Positions 7,301 to 7,633 of a DNA stretch of 7,633 nt are shown piece by piece (position 1 is the stretch's first letter; the number at the start of each line of letters is the position of its first letter). Source of the DNA: Bacteroidota bacterium (GTDB lineage Bacteria > Bacteroidota > Ignavibacteria > SZUA-365). Position numbers and translations under genes: made by a program. Below the pieces are notes generated by a model. The model did no database searches, was not told where the DNA came from, and saw only the letters and a program-made list of their open reading frames with translations. The stretch spans positions 1 to 7,633 of the forward strand of contig JAEYUG010000009.1 of NCBI GenBank assembly GCA_023432805.1. Reading direction: 5' to 3'.

Positions 7301-7633
7301 CAGCAGTTCGATTTCGCGGATGCCACCGTCCCGCCCCAGCCGGTGTTCGGGAGCATCGGCCAGGAGGCGAGTCCGTCGCTGCGCAGCAGGGTGCAAACCG
7401 ATCCCTTCGCGCTTCCTGCACTGGGAGAGGACATTGCCCTGTTCTGGCTCGATTGGACCCCCGCGCATGTGTCGGTGATGGGCACGCACCTGCGGGCGGA
7501 ATCGGTGCAGGTGCGATGGGCAAAACCCCACGCATCCGACGCGCAGAACCGCACGACTCCGTCGTCATGTGATCTCTCGATCACACCACATCCGTTTGTG
7601 TTGAGTCGTCATGCAGATGCAGTGCTTCGCTTC
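4391..7633 (+). CDS. Large exported WED-repeat protein with probable T9SS sorting domain (3' end outside window)
   Basis: One frame stays open for 1081 codons to the last base of the window, so the C-terminus is missing. Residues 1-33 are an Arg/Pro-rich lead. Residues 34-59 are hydrophobic (LPAFLWLLSLLLSL onward) and end with the cleavage-like AVA before Gln61, so it is probably exported by Sec. From residue 91 the protein is a string of about fifteen degenerate units, each with a core of two to four hydrophobics, Trp or Tyr, then an acidic stretch and often Arg (such as VVVWEDTR, IIVWEDHR, YIAWTDYR). Spacing is about 55-75 residues. Such repeats fit beta-propeller blades; the fold is inferred. 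Residues 1061-1081 (DLSITPHPF to AVLRF) resemble the start of a type A T9SS sorting domain, so probably only some 50 residues are missing. A ten-C run lies at codons 20-23. Wobble bases are more often G or T than in the upstream genes. The function is unknown; adhesion, binding or surface structure are possible. No catalytic motif was seen. Confidence 0.88.
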   Translation, partial: MSSPPRVTSRRAGTWHTMCPPPLTFRGRGQHPLPAFLWLLSLLLSLCAGNAVLLIEPAVAQTEWKDRPVTLAPGDQTGHSIARPARSAYTVVVWEDTRNGEYDIYAQMIDSATGLPVWGDVDGMPVCTAPGDQRHPRAAYDTLGGVIIVWEDHRDAYENNGHPWNVYIHANRLELSDGSVSPQWDPTFNGVVVCGVHPGVEHGSGRDPRIVGTGEGAYIAWTDYRIATASPAPYLRYVYAQYLLSSTASPPSSWAPNGNRVDLHGEDELNPEIALDNVWRSYPGQPSVDALGLVVVYQDNRHNLSPGKYLLSAAGIGRDGSALWVPVEVDRSVGSTQRHHRVHSTGGVPGAINADGAASLGTVVVWEDNRLNPTGTRTGIYVQVLHPDVGAGVLGTTEVAAHVDSTFQHPALTVCDRAAPDHTEAVLVWEKDSQDPLTGIDVYVTTLDVTAGVLRSPVSEPLSLAVGDQEGLALDLHRLVQQQPHAIVGWVDHRLQTADIYYQDIALNTFSYERDMHGWPVTQAHADQQPLDVGGTVFVFGDARRDPLVDDATDDWNISCQKPGEECDLPTRMAWRDVHVGWRANSFMSHAQGVTDLEGSQYLVWDAYVDGYPSGVRSVFIQKVDAQGVARWQNNGVLLSAPSADAASPDVCIDGAGGAYVVWQQGATWSEQVHVARVTADGQIAWSGPVAIQGRTMTPRVAERYTCSSTPPLHTYDGCFVVLHDWSSQKVAGLTYAPDGTQTQLQSYISTSEFFNPILRSSGGNDGVLLYSTSTDLKIWKVTDLSFLIGSPPTAQPTPSSGYALSVDPCTHYSFVAYVDDTQGREVHIVRYSPDLQWPQDVTLTDNSPAGWTASNPAIVIDSIPESGQMGALVAWDVRYPLAGSPPTWRHMVSANRVLVTPANQLVALWAPGSAPVFGTGNTEETHPTIAIHRNADDRFTGSLPPMRRATIAWSDDENGTCVPDRALMVQQFDFADATVPPQPVFGSIGQEASPSLRSRVQTDPFALPALGEDIALFWLDWTPAHVSVMGTHLRAESVQVRWAKPHASDAQNRTTPSSCDLSITPHPFVLSRHADAVLRF
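4448..4457 (+). repeat. Ten-base poly-C tract in the signal-peptide region
   Basis: Ten consecutive C residues span codons 20-22 and the first base of codon 23 (three Pro codons, then CTC). The run lies after both candidate start codons (4391 and 4442) and before the hydrophobic signal core. Gain or loss of one C would put the whole downstream protein out of frame. Runs of this kind mutate by polymerase slippage and are also prone to sequencing error. Confidence 0.9.
4661..7456 (+). repeat. Array of about fifteen degenerate WED-type protein repeats
   Basis: Repeat cores within the exported protein begin near residues 91, 146, 218, 293, 362, 425, 486, 537, 602, 660, 720, 815, 873, 951 and 1015. 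The first seven keep the pattern hydrophobic-hydrophobic-(Trp/Tyr)-x-(Asp/Lys)-x-Arg best and several are followed by a D-I-Y or V-Y strand (DIYAQ, NVYIH, GIYVQ, DVYVT, DIYYQ). Later units are more diverged, with Cys-containing spacers near residues 560-567, 709-719 and 810. The gradient suggests old duplications, with better conservation in the N-terminal half. Confidence 0.7.
7571..7633 (+). other. Probable start of a T9SS type A C-terminal sorting domain (truncated)
   Basis: The last 21 codons read DLSITPHPF, then AVLRF. They resemble the opening of the type IX sorting domain, where a short beta strand leads into a YPNPF-like motif and then an I-x-F/L-R-F strand. A Thr replaces the Tyr and His the Asn. 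The preceding linker (about residues 1042-1060) is polar, as expected before a sorting domain. In T9SS bacteria this domain takes the protein across the outer membrane and is then removed. The remaining part lies outside the window. Confidence 0.55.

Overview
The window holds three complete plus-strand genes and one very long plus-strand gene that runs off the right edge. DNA is GC-rich throughout. The best guess for the host is a high-GC bacterium of the FCB group (Bacteroidota/Chlorobi/Kapabacteria-like). This rests on an exported repeat protein whose last visible residues resemble a type IX secretion (T9SS) C-terminal sorting domain, a signal found in that group. The lack of clear Shine-Dalgarno sites at two of the four starts fits but proves little. 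The exact lineage cannot be settled from this window.

Layout. Positions 74-1480 encode an exported cysteine aminopeptidase of the bleomycin hydrolase/PepC family (C1B). It has a signal peptide and a visible Cys-His-Asn triad. A 203-base gap with a possible promoter follows. Positions 1684-2586 and 2579-4030 are an overlapping gene pair encoding the two subunits of an NfnAB-type flavin/iron-sulfur oxidoreductase (NADH-dependent reduced ferredoxin:NADP+ oxidoreductase; related to sulfide dehydrogenase and the glutamate synthase small subunit). A strong intrinsic terminator at 4114-4139 closes this unit.

A 250-base intergenic region (4141-4390) carries an imperfect inverted repeat, a weak promoter candidate and a good ribosome binding site. 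From 4391 one reading frame stays open for 1081 codons to the last base of the window, with no stop. It encodes a large secreted protein built from about fifteen degenerate VVWED-R repeats, probably beta-propeller or related beta-sheet modules. A signal peptide sits at its N-terminus and a probable T9SS sorting domain begins at its visible end. A run of ten C residues lies between the start codon and the signal-peptide core, making this gene a candidate for on/off switching by slippage.

The genes do not form one obvious pathway. NfnAB is cytoplasmic redox metabolism that balances NADH, NADPH and ferredoxin. The peptidase acts outside the cytoplasmic membrane, and the repeat protein is probably surface-bound or released. 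No RNA gene, CRISPR array, insertion sequence or phage gene was seen. The most unusual point is the poly-C tract in the exported repeat protein.
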